Positions 23,576 through 31,881 of a stretch of DNA of 48,098 nt are shown one piece after another. This DNA is from a virus, in the IMG/VR virus record IMGVR_UViG_3300027801_000040, positions 1 to 48,098 of that record. One strand, 5' to 3'. The first letter of the stretch is position 1. Every line of letters begins with the position of its first letter. The translations under genes were made by a program, and so were the position numbers. Below the pieces are notes generated by a model that was not told the origin of the DNA, did not search any database, and saw only the letters and a list, made by a program, of their open reading frames with translations.

Positions 23576-24129
23576 GAGTAGCAATTACAGGCGCATCAGG
23601 ACTAGCAGCAGCCATAGCGGGTGCTTTACAGGATTGTCCTATTAGGCACGTTCGTATTGAGGACATCATGGACTGTGAGTGGGTGTGGGAAGAAAACGAT
23701 GTGTTTATCAACTGTGCTCACCTAGGTTTTGATCAAACAAAACTATTATTACAAGCTTACGAGGCTTGGAAAAAAGATAGTAATAAGTATATAATCAATA
23801 TATCTAGTAGAGCCGCAGAACCAAATATCTCACAAGGGTATATGTATGCCTCTCAAAAAGCTTCTCTCAACCACCTCTCCAATAACCTCACTTACAATAG
23901 TGACAAGTGCTGCAGAATAACTACAATCAATCTCGGTCTATTAGAGAATGTAGACGTTCCTTCCGTAACACATCAAGAAGTCGCAGATATTGTCAAATAC
24001 TTAGTAAGAATGGCGGAGTACACAGATCTTGAGGTACCCGAGATGACACTACAACACAAGACGAACTATAAAGATGTTCAATCAGACAAACAAGCAATCA
24101 GGGATTTAGAATGGCTACTGCAGAATTAG
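23572..24129 (+). CDS. SDR / NAD(P)-dependent oxidoreductase-like protein
   Basis: A 185-aa Rossmann protein: V-A-I-T-G-A-S-G-L-A-A-A at the N-terminus for dinucleotide binding, I-I-N-I-S-S-R-A at the serine strand, and a canonical Y-A-S-Q-K (Y-x3-K) catalytic pair at about residue 100. It is shorter than typical SDRs (about 250 aa) and may lack part of the substrate loop. It is better preserved at the catalytic site than the SDR-like gene at 5958. ATGA overlap with thyX. The substrate is unknown; a sugar-nucleotide or acyl substrate would fit the neighbouring glycosyltransferases. Confidence 0.7.
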   Translation: MRVAITGASGLAAAIAGALQDCPIRHVRIEDIMDCEWVWEENDVFINCAHLGFDQTKLLLQAYEAWKKDSNKYIINISSRAAEPNISQGYMYASQKASLNHLSNNLTYNSDKCCRITTINLGLLENVDVPSVTHQEVADIVKYLVRMAEYTDLEVPEMTLQHKTNYKDVQSDKQAIRDLEWLLQN

Positions 24130-24782
24130 TACTAGGATTACTAGAAAATAAAAACGTTATCTTAGTAGGAAACTCAGTAGAGATTCTAAACTACAACAAA
24201 GGAGAATTTATTGACAGTCATGACGTTGTTATACGTATGGGAAAAGGGTTGCCTCGTGAGAAACATTTGCTACAGTTGGGTGCTAAAGTGGATCTATGGG
24301 CAACTGGGTTCTTAAGAGCCTCGCAGTTAGCTGAGAGAGATAATTTAAAAAACGTACCAAAACTATTAAATCGTACCCGAATAAATCTTAATAGTGCTAA
24401 AGAGTTAGATAAAGCATTGATTGGAGAGTTCCACACAATGTTTACTGATGAAGAGTTACTTGCTATTTATGATGAGTTTGGATATGTAAACAATGCATTG
24501 TTAGGACGACCTTCTAATGGATTCATAACTTTACTATGGTTAATAAAGAAAGCATGGGTTTGGAAGAGTCTCACTCTTGTTGGATTTGACTTCTTTGCTA
24601 AGCATGCCCCTTTTAAAGTTGGAGCTGCTTACCCAAATAGTTGGCATTTGCCTAGAAATACAGTTGATGAGATTCCTCACAACGTCCCCGCAGAAAAAGA
24701 GTACGCTTTAGAAATGGCCCGCAATGGGATTATAAAGTGGGAAATTCTTTCTGACCTTGAGTATGAGATACTAGAAGATTAA
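24111..24782 (+). CDS. GT29/sialyltransferase-like glycosyltransferase
   Basis: A 223-aa protein resembling the GT29 fold. The L-motif-like segment V-I-L-V-G-N-S, then G-E-F-I-D-S-H-D-V-V-I-R-M-G, then K-V-D-L-W-A-T-G, is followed by the S-motif-like P-S-N-G-F-I-T-L-L-W and T-L-V-G-F-D-F-F. A late histidine lies in the P-H-N-V-P-A-E-K-E region. Such proteins transfer sialic acid or related sugars from CMP donors; phage members are mostly untested. It is the last rightward gene, and its stop overlaps the stop of the leftward Coq4-like gene. No signal peptide is present, so it would act in the cytoplasm. Confidence 0.7.
   Translation: MATAELVLGLLENKNVILVGNSVEILNYNKGEFIDSHDVVIRMGKGLPREKHLLQLGAKVDLWATGFLRASQLAERDNLKNVPKLLNRTRINLNSAKELDKALIGEFHTMFTDEELLAIYDEFGYVNNALLGRPSNGFITLLWLIKKAWVWKSLTLVGFDFFAKHAPFKVGAAYPNSWHLPRNTVDEIPHNVPAEKEYALEMARNGIIKWEILSDLEYEILED
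24779..24782. other. Convergent junction with overlapping stop codons
   Basis: The rightward gene ends TAA at 24780-24782 and the leftward gene ends at 24779-24781, so the two operons collide with no intergenic space. I found no hairpin with a U-tract in the flanking sequence, so any terminator must lie inside coding sequence or be absent. Confidence 0.9.
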
Positions 24783-25441
24783 AGGTCGTTATAGTTATAG
24801 AGAGTTGTTGATTTGGTGCTGAGATTTTTGCGGACTTTATTGATATGCCAACCTAACATTTCAAACCAATCTTCATATACATAGTTTATACTAAATTTTC
24901 TCATCCACCTGGCTTCCTGTGCTAGTTCATGATACCTTCGTGCTTCTTTTAATCCTTTACTCATCGCCCAAAGTCTCCCCACGAAGTCTACAACAGCCCA
25001 ACCTCTGCCCTCATATTTCTTAAAAACTTTTATACGCATTAACTCGCCAAAGGGAGTTGGTGGGTATCCTAGAATAACATGAAGGAAGTCATGAGTGTCC
25101 ATTATAAATAAGGCGTACTTTTCTTCTAGAAGGTCGGCTTTAACTCTGTCTGGTAGAACTATTAAGTCAGCTAACTTACCAAAGTAAAATTTATCCATAA
25201 ACTCTAAGTACTTTCTTCCAAGAGTATCATTATCACGTTCTCTAAAATCTTCTATGTTATCAATGATGCGTTCTCCTGCAAGGTATCTTTTACCTACAGG
25301 TGTCTCTGCCCATTTGCACATTTGGTTGAATTTAGACTTTCCATTAAAGTAAGTTACAACCCGTGCTATCATGTTAGCGTTGTCTTCGCCATCAGGACTG
25401 TAACGGAATAACCTATATACTAAAGAAATACCTTTTATCAC
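24779..25441 (-). CDS. Coq4-like ubiquinone biosynthesis protein
   Basis: A 220-aa protein with the Coq4 signature: the zinc motif H117-D118-F-L-H121 followed by exactly 11 residues and E133 (H-D-x2-H-x11-E). It is preceded by T-L-G-R-K-Y-L-E-F-M and P-D-R segments that also match the family. Coq4 organises or catalyses steps of coenzyme Q head-group modification (oxidative decarboxylation) at the membrane in mitochondria and alpha-proteobacteria. No membrane segment is evident. It is last in the leftward accessory cluster, overlapping the next upstream gene by one base. A phage copy might keep host respiration going or modify the quinone pool; that role is inference. Confidence 0.75.
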   Translation of the reverse strand: MIKGISLVYRLFRYSPDGEDNANMIARVVTYFNGKSKFNQMCKWAETPVGKRYLAGERIIDNIEDFRERDNDTLGRKYLEFMDKFYFGKLADLIVLPDRVKADLLEEKYALFIMDTHDFLHVILGYPPTPFGELMRIKVFKKYEGRGWAVVDFVGRLWAMSKGLKEARRYHELAQEARWMRKFSINYVYEDWFEMLGWHINKVRKNLSTKSTTLYNYNDL

Positions 25442-26427
25442 TATATTTTACCTAGTAAGTACCCTGCTTCCACTATTTTTCGTAAATATTTTTTCTGTTT
25501 GTCAGCTTTCTGTAAGATTCGCTCGTTGACCCCTTCTCTTCTAAGATTAAGTGGAATTTCATCAATAAGGTTACTCCACATATCCCAGGGCACGGCCATA
25601 TAAAATAGTGTCGGTAGTTCGTGATACCCTAGAAATAGTTCTGCAGTATCCATACTCAACGAAAATGCTTTTCGCATCATAATATTATGATTTATAGTGT
25701 CTTTAGGTCCAATAGACTCTTTCTTAATTAGTTCATCAACATTCATATCAAAGTACATAGGCATGTACCCATGGTTACTTTCTTTTAGATATTTAAACAT
25801 TTCATCGTTATTAGCTGAGAGAATATATGCGTCTCTATCGCTAACAAACTCGCCTGAGGCTGGTATCTGATAAGGGCTTGCTTTTCCATCCTTTAGGAAC
25901 AGCTGATGAGGGTTTATCGTTTTAAATCTTTTCCAATTTACTAACATAAAGTCTACTTCATGATCTTCCTTCTTTGCCTCTAGCCCTAGTATCTTGTAAT
26001 AATTACCATAGAATTTGTGATCAAAGTACTGGTGTTTTCTAGAGAAATAGACTACTCTATCTCCCATCTGCGAGACAGTCGGAATATTCTTTCCAATATC
26101 TCCATTAAATATCCTACAACCTTTTGTATGTACTATAACCCTTTCTATCGGGCCACCTGGTGGTTGTTTGTCTTTCCAATGTTCTCTGAATTGGGATAAG
26201 ACTCTAGCCATTCTATCTGAGTTTTTGCCCTTGAAAGAATAGGGAGTCTGATAGCTATGAACTTCTCTAAAGTTTGCCATTGCCCACTTAATAGTTGGCT
26301 CCATATTTTCGATAAGTAGACCCCTCCTATTAAATAGGTGAATTCGGAAGTTTTCGTCATTCTTCAGTAAAGAAGCAAGAGTAAACTCAGTATTTATTTC
26401 CTCTGTAAGGATTACTATATCTATCAT
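25441..26427 (-). CDS. Hypothetical protein, 328 aa
   Basis: I do not recognise this protein. The ATG at 26427 overlaps the stop of the gene upstream (ATGA) and begins M-I-D-I-V-I-L-T-E-E, a Rossmann-like first strand. A longer in-frame start at 26445 would add six residues. The sequence is rich in aromatic and charged residues, contains no transmembrane segment, and has only one cysteine. The N-terminal strand and its place next to a probable GT-B glycosyltransferase suggest a nucleotide-sugar or glycan role, but no catalytic motif is clear. It sits between the GT-B-like and Coq4-like genes. Confidence 0.65.
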   Translation of the reverse strand: MIDIVILTEEINTEFTLASLLKNDENFRIHLFNRRGLLIENMEPTIKWAMANFREVHSYQTPYSFKGKNSDRMARVLSQFREHWKDKQPPGGPIERVIVHTKGCRIFNGDIGKNIPTVSQMGDRVVYFSRKHQYFDHKFYGNYYKILGLEAKKEDHEVDFMLVNWKRFKTINPHQLFLKDGKASPYQIPASGEFVSDRDAYILSANNDEMFKYLKESNHGYMPMYFDMNVDELIKKESIGPKDTINHNIMMRKAFSLSMDTAELFLGYHELPTLFYMAVPWDMWSNLIDEIPLNLRREGVNERILQKADKQKKYLRKIVEAGYLLGKI

Positions 26428-27302
26428 TTTAATGTATATTCCCAAAATTGTTCGAGATATCTCTCGACACGTTCCTCTGCATCATCGTCATGATGAAACA
26501 CTATGCCAGATCTTTTACTAGAAAGTATCTTTAAAAGTGCAGTTCTAGAACCACAGGCTTTTCCCGCGATTCCTTGATAAATTGCCTCGTAAGTTAGATG
26601 ATTCTTTTCTCTAGCTACTCTAGGAGTTGCTATTGAATGAATATTTTTACCTAAAAGCAGCCCTTCTATGCCCATCTGACTGTTCGGGCAAAATGCTAAG
26701 TCAGTACACTTTGCAAGTATCTCTGACCCACCATACTTTTTATTTAGTACCTTGTCAGCGCCGTAGCGTTGCTTATATTTAGCAACCCATACGTGTGCCG
26801 TAATAGGGTGTGGCTTGACTATAAAACCTTCTTTAACCTTTTGATCAAGTTTCTTCCAATCCATTACATTCTTTCCACCCTGTATTAAGTTACTGCCTGG
26901 TGGAAACACTACTTTGTCATAGGTCTCGTGGTTTGCTTGTAATGAATACTTGTTTCCTAGATTATCAATAATTTTCTGTATTCTTTCTTCGTCAATCTTT
27001 TGATCCGAATCAGCAATACTATGCATTATTCTATCGTTTATCTTTATAGTGTTAACACGAATAAAGATTCCATCTCCTAGAAAATCAGTATATAAGAAGT
27101 TTCTAATAGTTCTTAATTCATTTGTATTATACCAAAGATCAAACTCAAACTTTACGTTTCTATGAGTCTTTGGTAGTACCCTTCTTTGAAACTCTAGCAT
27201 TGTGGCCAGCCTAGCTTTAGGCGGCATACAACTTCCAGATTTCATAAAGTGAGTTGGAATATCACCTAATTCTTCGTTCTGTGATAAAGCATCTAAAGCC
27301 AT
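26424..27302 (-). CDS. GT-B / capsule polysaccharide transferase-like protein
   Basis: A 292-aa protein with features of the C-terminal nucleotide-binding half of capsule-type GT-B enzymes. V-F-P-P-G-S-N-L begins the domain, F-I-V-K-P-H-P follows, and a C-P-N-S-Q-M-G-I-E-G-L-L-L-G-K-N-I segment resembles the S-x3-x-E-A-L-x-x-G-K-P donor site. It may be a Kdo or glycerophosphate transferase relative. The start at 27302 has AAAGG seven bases upstream and overlaps the previous stop (TAATG); an in-frame ATG at 27335 would add 11 residues but lies inside the previous gene. A role in glycosylating virion or host surface is inferred. Confidence 0.55.
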   Translation of the reverse strand: MALDALSQNEELGDIPTHFMKSGSCMPPKARLATMLEFQRRVLPKTHRNVKFEFDLWYNTNELRTIRNFLYTDFLGDGIFIRVNTIKINDRIMHSIADSDQKIDEERIQKIIDNLGNKYSLQANHETYDKVVFPPGSNLIQGGKNVMDWKKLDQKVKEGFIVKPHPITAHVWVAKYKQRYGADKVLNKKYGGSEILAKCTDLAFCPNSQMGIEGLLLGKNIHSIATPRVAREKNHLTYEAIYQGIAGKACGSRTALLKILSSKRSGIVFHHDDDAEERVERYLEQFWEYTLK

Positions 27303-27511
27303 TAGTTTACCTTTAGTGCTTGTGATAGTTTCCAAACTTGAGCTTCGAGATCTTTAATTCTTTCCTCGTTCTCCCCTATCGTATCAAAGAGAGCAGACAT
27401 TAAGCTCTCCATTTTATTATTAACATATTCGGGCGTAATCTCATCTTTACGATAATTCTTAGTCCAATGTTCTTCGTTCTTCTTTGGTTGTGGCTTAGCT
27501 TGTTGTGCCAT
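27302..27511 (-). CDS. Small coiled-coil protein, 69 aa
   Basis: A hydrophilic protein. The first 30 residues are rich in Lys, Gln and Pro, and the rest (about 35-65) forms a heptad-like helix with L, I and V spaced as in a coiled coil ending V-W-K-L-S-Q-A-L. A clear GGAG lies seven bases upstream of ATG. It directly follows the Thr/Asn-rich fibre gene, so a fibre chaperone or assembly factor is possible, by position only. Confidence 0.65.
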   Translation of the reverse strand: MAQQAKPQPKKNEEHWTKNYRKDEITPEYVNNKMESLMSALFDTIGENEERIKDLEAQVWKLSQALKVN

Positions 27512-27514
27512 ATT

Positions 27515-30500
27515 TTAGCTCCATGATGATCCGTCCCAATACGAGGAGCCAATATCCGAAGCGCTTGATACTTCAGTATCGAATATAGTCCCAGCTTGAG
27601 CGGCTGTTATTCTTTCAAAGATATTTGTAGCTGTTGCAGTTGCAATAGTTGTCAAATGTTCTGTGGTTATTGTTGTATCTGTCACCCTAGTAGTACCGAA
27701 CGTACTAGTAGTATCTCTAGTGGTGGAGAATACTGACCCTGTAGTACTAGAAGTTTCAAACGTTGTTGAAGTGGCTCTAGTAGTATCAAAGTTACAAGTT
27801 GTAGACTTACTTGTTGAAGTAGCTCTTGAACTTGCTGTGCTAGTTGTAGTATCGAAAGTACAAGTAGTTGCTTTACTTGTTGAAGTCGCTCTAGAACTAG
27901 CTGTTGAGGTAGTAGTATTGAAGGTAGAAGTTGTGTCCCTTGTAGTACCAGTTGCTCTTGAACTTGCAGTAGACTTAGTAGTCTCGTATGTGCAAGTAGT
28001 TGTTTTACTTGTCGATGTCGCTCTAGAACTAGATGTACTAGTCGTAGTATTAAAGGTACAAGTAGTTGATCTAGTAGTGTCTGTAGCCCTACTAGTGAGT
28101 GTTCCTAATGTTGTGGCGTATACTGTAGCTGTTGACATAGATGTCAGAGTTGCTCTTGAACTTGCAGTAGACTTAGTAGTGTTATATGTACATACGGTAG
28201 ACTTACTTGTTGAAGTAGATCTTGAACTTGCTGTAGTAGTAGTTGTGTTATACGTCGTAGAAGTAGATAAACTTGTTGAAGTTGCTCTTGAACTTGCAGT
28301 CGACGTAGTAGTGTTAAACGTACTAGTTGTAGATTTACTTGTTGAGGTAGCTCTCGAACTTGCAGTAGTCGTAGTTGTATTATACGTAGTTGTTGTAGAC
28401 CTACTAGTTGAAGTTGCTCTAGAACTTGACCTAGAAGTAGCAAAAGTCGTAGGATAAGTTGTAGTTCTAGCAGTATTAGTGTTCCATGTAGTAGTTACTA
28501 CAATATTAGTCACTCTAGAAGTACTAGTATTATAACTAGTAGATATTGAATTTACGTGTGTTACTTTACTTGTGTTAGTATTGTAACTAGTAGATATTGA
28601 ATCTACATTAGTTAGCTTACTAGTCGACGTATTATAACTAGTAGATATTGAATCTACATTAGTTATTTTACTTGTGTTAGTATTGTACGCGGTGTTATTT
28701 ACCCCAGTAGTCGAGTTTGTAAACGCGGTGTTATACGAAGTATTTGTGTTATTCGTATGTGCACCAGTATTATTTGTGAACGTACTTTGGTAACTAGTAT
28801 TTGTACTATTCGTATGGGCACCAGTATTATTTGTAAACGTAGACTGGTAACTTGTATTCGTGTTATTTGTGTGAGCACCTGTGTTATTAGTAAAACTTGT
28901 AGTATACGAAGTATTCGTATTATTAGTATGCGCTCCAGTATTGTTTGCAAACTGACAAGCATATGAGGTATTCGTACTTCTAGTAGTGTTCGTAGCGTAT
29001 GATGTATTCGTAGACCTTGTAGTATTCGTATTGTTAGTGTGTGCACCAGTATTATTTGTAAACGTACTTTGGTAACTAGTATTTGTATTGTTCGTAAAGG
29101 TACAAGAATATGATGTATTTGTACTATAACAAGTATTAGTACTGTTTGTAAAGCCAGTATTGTTTGTAAAGCCAGTAGAATAACAAGTATTAGTACTGTT
29201 AGTAAAAGTACAAGAATATGATGTATTCGTTGAGTAACAAGTATTAGTACTGTTAGTAAAAGTACAAGAATATGATGTATTCGTTGAGTAAGAAGTATTA
29301 GTACTGTTAGTAAAAGTACAAGAATATGATGTATTCGTTGAGTAACAAGTATTAGTACTGTTTGTAAAGCCAGTATTATTTGTATGCGCCCCTGTATTAT
29401 TTGTAAACGTAGACTGGTAACTCGTATTTGTAGCTACTGTTTGAGATGTTTGGTACGTAGTACTCGTATTGTCTGTATAGCTAGTAGAATAACTAACCAC
29501 ATACGTTTGGTTTGTCTGTGCAGTAGCTCTACTTGTAGATTGGTTGACGTTTGTCCAGCCGATCTCTGCATCTATGTAAACCAGGTACGAAGTTATATAC
29601 GTTGTAGTCCATGAGGTATTTGTATTAAAAGTACCCGATGTATTTCTAGCAGTGTTCGTACTGTTTGTAAAGGTACAAGCAAATGAGGTATTCGTATTGT
29701 TTGTAAAGGTACAAGCATATGATGTATTCGTTGAGTAACAAGTATTAGTAGCCCTTGTAGTATTCGTATTGTTAGTGTGTGCACCAGTATTATTTGTAAA
29801 CGTAGTTTGGTACGCAGTATTTGTATTATTAGTATGTGCGCCTGTGTTATTTGTAAACGTAGTTTGGTACGCAGTATTTGTATTATTTGTATGCGCACCT
29901 GTGTTATTTGTAAACGTAGTTTGGTACGCAGTGTTCGTATTGTTTGTATGCGCCCCTGTGTTTCTAGCAGTGTTCGTAGACCTTGTAGTATTCGTATTGT
30001 TAGTGTGTGCACCAGTATTATTTGTGAACGTACTTTGGTACGCAGTATTCGTACTATTAGTAAAGGTACAAGCATACGAAGTATTTGTAGCGTATGATGT
30101 ATTAGTACTATTTGTAAAGCCAGTATTATTTGTATGAGCACCAGTATTATTTGTAAATCCAGTATTATTTGTAAACGTAGTTTGGTAACTCGTATTCGTA
30201 GAATAACTAGTGTTAGTAGATGCTGTTTGAGCTGTTGTTCTACTAGTATTTGTAGCGTACGATGTGTTAGTAGATACTGTAAAGGCACAAGCATAAGAAG
30301 TATTTGTACTATAGCATGTATTCGTATTTGCAGTAAACTGACAAGCATACGACGTATTTGTAGCGTATGATGTATTAGTAGATACTGTTACATTATCTGT
30401 TGTTCTATTTGTATTTGTGTTCCATGCCGTATTTGTACTTCTGGTAGTAGTATTTGTAAAGGTAGTATTGTACGAAGTCGTAGTATTACGAGTAGTGCTA

Positions 30501-31651
30501 TTACTGAAATCTGTATTATACGAAGTTGACGTATTCCTAGTCGTAGCGTTCGTGAAGGTAGTATTATACGAAGTACTAGTATTACGAGTAGTAGCGTTTG
30601 TAAAACTAGTGTTAAACGAAGTATTAGTACTTTGTGAAGTAGCATTTGTAAAACCAGTAGACCTTGATGTGTTAATCGTCGTGTCATACGAAGTATTAAA
30701 GGTTGTGGTTGTATTGTAGACTGTTGTTGTTGCATGAGCAGTCTCATACGTTGTAGTAGTCGTAAAGTTAGTTGTTGTATTAAATACAGTTGTTGTCGCA
30801 CGCGTCGTGTTATACGTGGTTGTAGTTGTAAAGTTAGTAGTTGTATTAAATACAGTAGTAGTTGCCCTGCTAGTATTATATGTTGTTGTTGTAGTAAAAT
30901 TCGTAGTAGTATTAAAGACTGTAGTAGTAGGCCTTGTAGTATTATACGTAGTAGTAGTACTAAAATTTGTGGTAGTATTAAATATTGTGGTGGTTGCTCT
31001 ACTCGTGTCAAACGTAGTCGTAGTAGTATATGTTGTTGTACTATCAAACGTAGTAGTAGTCGCACGAGTAGTTGCATACGTCGTGGTAGTAGTAAAGTTT
31101 GTAGTAGTATTAAATACAGTTGTTGTATCTAACGTAGTGTTGAACGTAGTGGTAGTGGTAAAGTTTGTAGTAGTATTAAACGCTGTAGTAGTATCACGAG
31201 TAGTTGCATACGTCGTGGTAGTAGTAAAGTTTGTAGTAGTATTAAATACAGTAGTTGTAGCACGAGTAGTTGCATACGCAGTAGTAGTAGTAAAGTTAGT
31301 AGTAGTATTAAAAGTAGTTGTGGTACTTCTAGTAGTACCAAAAGTACTGGTAGTAGCTCTATTAGTATCGAAAGTAGTTGTAGTACCTACTCCTGTATTG
31401 AATACTGTTGCTGTGTTTACATTTGTTTCAAATGAGCACGTAGTACTAAACGCAGTTTCCTGTGTTCCAGATATGAAAGTAGTTTGAGTATTAGTCGATC
31501 TTGCTGTATTGTGTATAGCATCAAATGGGCCCTCTAAGGAGCCTGCATCGTTTACGTAAACGTGATTGACACGACGAATCGTGCCTGCATCGTTAACTGC
31601 TATAAAACGTATCGTCCGGAGTGTTCCGCCGTCGTTACAATAAATCGCCAT
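27515..31651 (-). CDS. Giant Thr/Asn-rich repeat protein, probable tail fibre
   Basis: A 1378-aa protein made almost entirely of low-complexity repeats. The N-terminus (residues 1-45) has three copies of a V-N-D-A-G-T/S-like strand, probably a capping or attachment domain. Residues about 95-325 and about 1070-1320 are 22-residue repeats (66 bp). The middle has 7-, 16- and 19-residue types such as N-N-T-G-A-H-T-N-N-T-N-T-x-Y. The unique C-terminus ends S-S-Y-W-D-G-S-S-W-S. Regular aromatic or basic residues every six positions within Thr/Ser/Asn suggest a beta-solenoid shaft. It lies in the fibre cluster just after a short fibre protein. Function by position: host adhesion. An ice-binding-like or decoy role is an alternative. 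Confidence 0.7.
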   Translation of the reverse strand: MAIYCNDGGTLRTIRFIAVNDAGTIRRVNHVYVNDAGSLEGPFDAIHNTARSTNTQTTFISGTQETAFSTTCSFETNVNTATVFNTGVGTTTTFDTNRATTSTFGTTRSTTTTFNTTTNFTTTTAYATTRATTTVFNTTTNFTTTTTYATTRDTTTAFNTTTNFTTTTTFNTTLDTTTVFNTTTNFTTTTTYATTRATTTTFDSTTTYTTTTTFDTSRATTTIFNTTTNFSTTTTYNTTRPTTTVFNTTTNFTTTTTYNTSRATTTVFNTTTNFTTTTTYNTTRATTTVFNTTTNFTTTTTYETAHATTTVYNTTTTFNTSYDTTINTSRSTGFTNATSQSTNTSFNTSFTNATTRNTSTSYNTTFTNATTRNTSTSYNTDFSNSTTRNTTTSYNTTFTNTTTRSTNTAWNTNTNRTTDNVTVSTNTSYATNTSYACQFTANTNTCYSTNTSYACAFTVSTNTSYATNTSRTTAQTASTNTSYSTNTSYQTTFTNNTGFTNNTGAHTNNTGFTNSTNTSYATNTSYACTFTNSTNTAYQSTFTNNTGAHTNNTNTTRSTNTARNTGAHTNNTNTAYQTTFTNNTGAHTNNTNTAYQTTFTNNTGAHTNNTNTAYQTTFTNNTGAHTNNTNTTRATNTCYSTNTSYACTFTNNTNTSFACTFTNSTNTARNTSGTFNTNTSWTTTYITSYLVYIDAEIGWTNVNQSTSRATAQTNQTYVVSYSTSYTDNTSTTYQTSQTVATNTSYQSTFTNNTGAHTNNTGFTNSTNTCYSTNTSYSCTFTNSTNTSYSTNTSYSCTFTNSTNTCYSTNTSYSCTFTNSTNTCYSTGFTNNTGFTNSTNTCYSTNTSYSCTFTNNTNTSYQSTFTNNTGAHTNNTNTTRSTNTSYATNTTRSTNTSYACQFANNTGAHTNNTNTSYTTSFTNNTGAHTNNTNTSYQSTFTNNTGAHTNSTNTSYQSTFTNNTGAHTNNTNTSYNTAFTNSTTGVNNTAYNTNTSKITNVDSISTSYNTSTSKLTNVDSISTSYNTNTSKVTHVNSISTSYNTSTSRVTNIVVTTTWNTNTARTTTYPTTFATSRSSSRATSTSRSTTTTYNTTTTTASSRATSTSKSTTSTFNTTTSTASSRATSTSLSTSTTYNTTTTTASSRSTSTSKSTVCTYNTTKSTASSRATLTSMSTATVYATTLGTLTSRATDTTRSTTCTFNTTTSTSSSRATSTSKTTTCTYETTKSTASSRATGTTRDTTSTFNTTTSTASSRATSTSKATTCTFDTTTSTASSRATSTSKSTTCNFDTTRATSTTFETSSTTGSVFSTTRDTTSTFGTTRVTDTTITTEHLTTIATATATNIFERITAAQAGTIFDTEVSSASDIGSSYWDGSSWS
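27690..28440 (-). repeat. 66-bp tandem repeats, C-terminal block of the repeat protein
   Basis: About 11 degenerate copies of a 66-bp unit (for example 27888 and 27954 begin the same GCTCT-GAAC phrase exactly 66 bp apart). Each encodes A-S-S-R-A-T-S-T-S-K followed by S-T-x-C/T-x-F-N-T-T-T-S-T. Confidence 0.85.
28700..30420 (-). repeat. Mixed 57-bp and shorter tandem repeats, central block
   Basis: Units of 57 bp encode F-T-N-N-T-G-A-H-T-N-N-T-N-T-x-Y with variable spacers, mixed with 21-bp units encoding x-T-N-T-S-Y-A. A non-repetitive island at about 29540-29620 encodes V-Y-I-D-A-E-I-G-W-T-N-V. Confidence 0.8.
30676..31366 (-). repeat. 66-bp tandem repeats, N-terminal block of the repeat protein
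   Basis: About ten copies of a 66-bp unit. The phrase AAGTTTGTAGTAGTATTAAA recurs at 31095 and 31161, 66 bp apart. Each unit encodes T-T-T-V-F-N-T-T-T-N-F-T-T-T-T-T-Y-x-T-T-R-A. Confidence 0.85.
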
Positions 31652-31659
31652 TTAATTTC

Positions 31660-31878
31660 CTATGAGTATACGTACCAAACGTGGCCGCTTGATGTTCCAC
31701 TAGTGGAAGTTGGTGCTGTAGTCGTGATAGTGTACGGCAGTCTCGCTGCTGCAATAGTTCCCGACATCTTTGTACCTGGTACGTCCAGGCCTGTAACCTG
31801 TCGGCTACTGTTAACGATTTCTGTTCCGTCTACACTGAGACCTGCGTCTTCAATGTTAAATTGTAATTTTTGTCCCAT
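31660..31878 (-). CDS. Short tail fibre-associated protein, 72 aa
   Basis: A small Thr/Ser/Gly-rich protein containing D-G-T-E-I-V-N-S-S-R-Q-V-T-G-L and M-S-G-T-I-A-A-A-R-L-P, phrases common in modular fibre tips of marine phages. It ends G-H-V-W-Y-V-Y-S. The gene sits between the two largest fibre genes with gaps of only a few bases. It is likely a minor fibre subunit or connector. The role is inferred from context and composition. Confidence 0.6.
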   Translation of the reverse strand: MGQKLQFNIEDAGLSVDGTEIVNSSRQVTGLDVPGTKMSGTIAAARLPYTITTTAPTSTSGTSSGHVWYVYS

Positions 31879-31881
31879 TTT

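Noticed and set aside
27690-31366. CRISPR-like array
   Set aside because: The repeats are in-frame coding units without unique spacers or a leader.
27663-31487. Long open frames on the plus strand opposite the repeat protein, up to 264 aa and rich in Val, Leu and Glu
   Set aside because: They are antisense readings of the Thr/Asn repeats; they have no ribosome binding sites and share the repeat period of the real gene.
27515-31651. N-x-S/T glycosylation sites in the repeat protein
   Set aside because: The dense N-T-S/T pattern follows from composition; bacteria rarely use this sequon and no oligosaccharyltransferase is seen.
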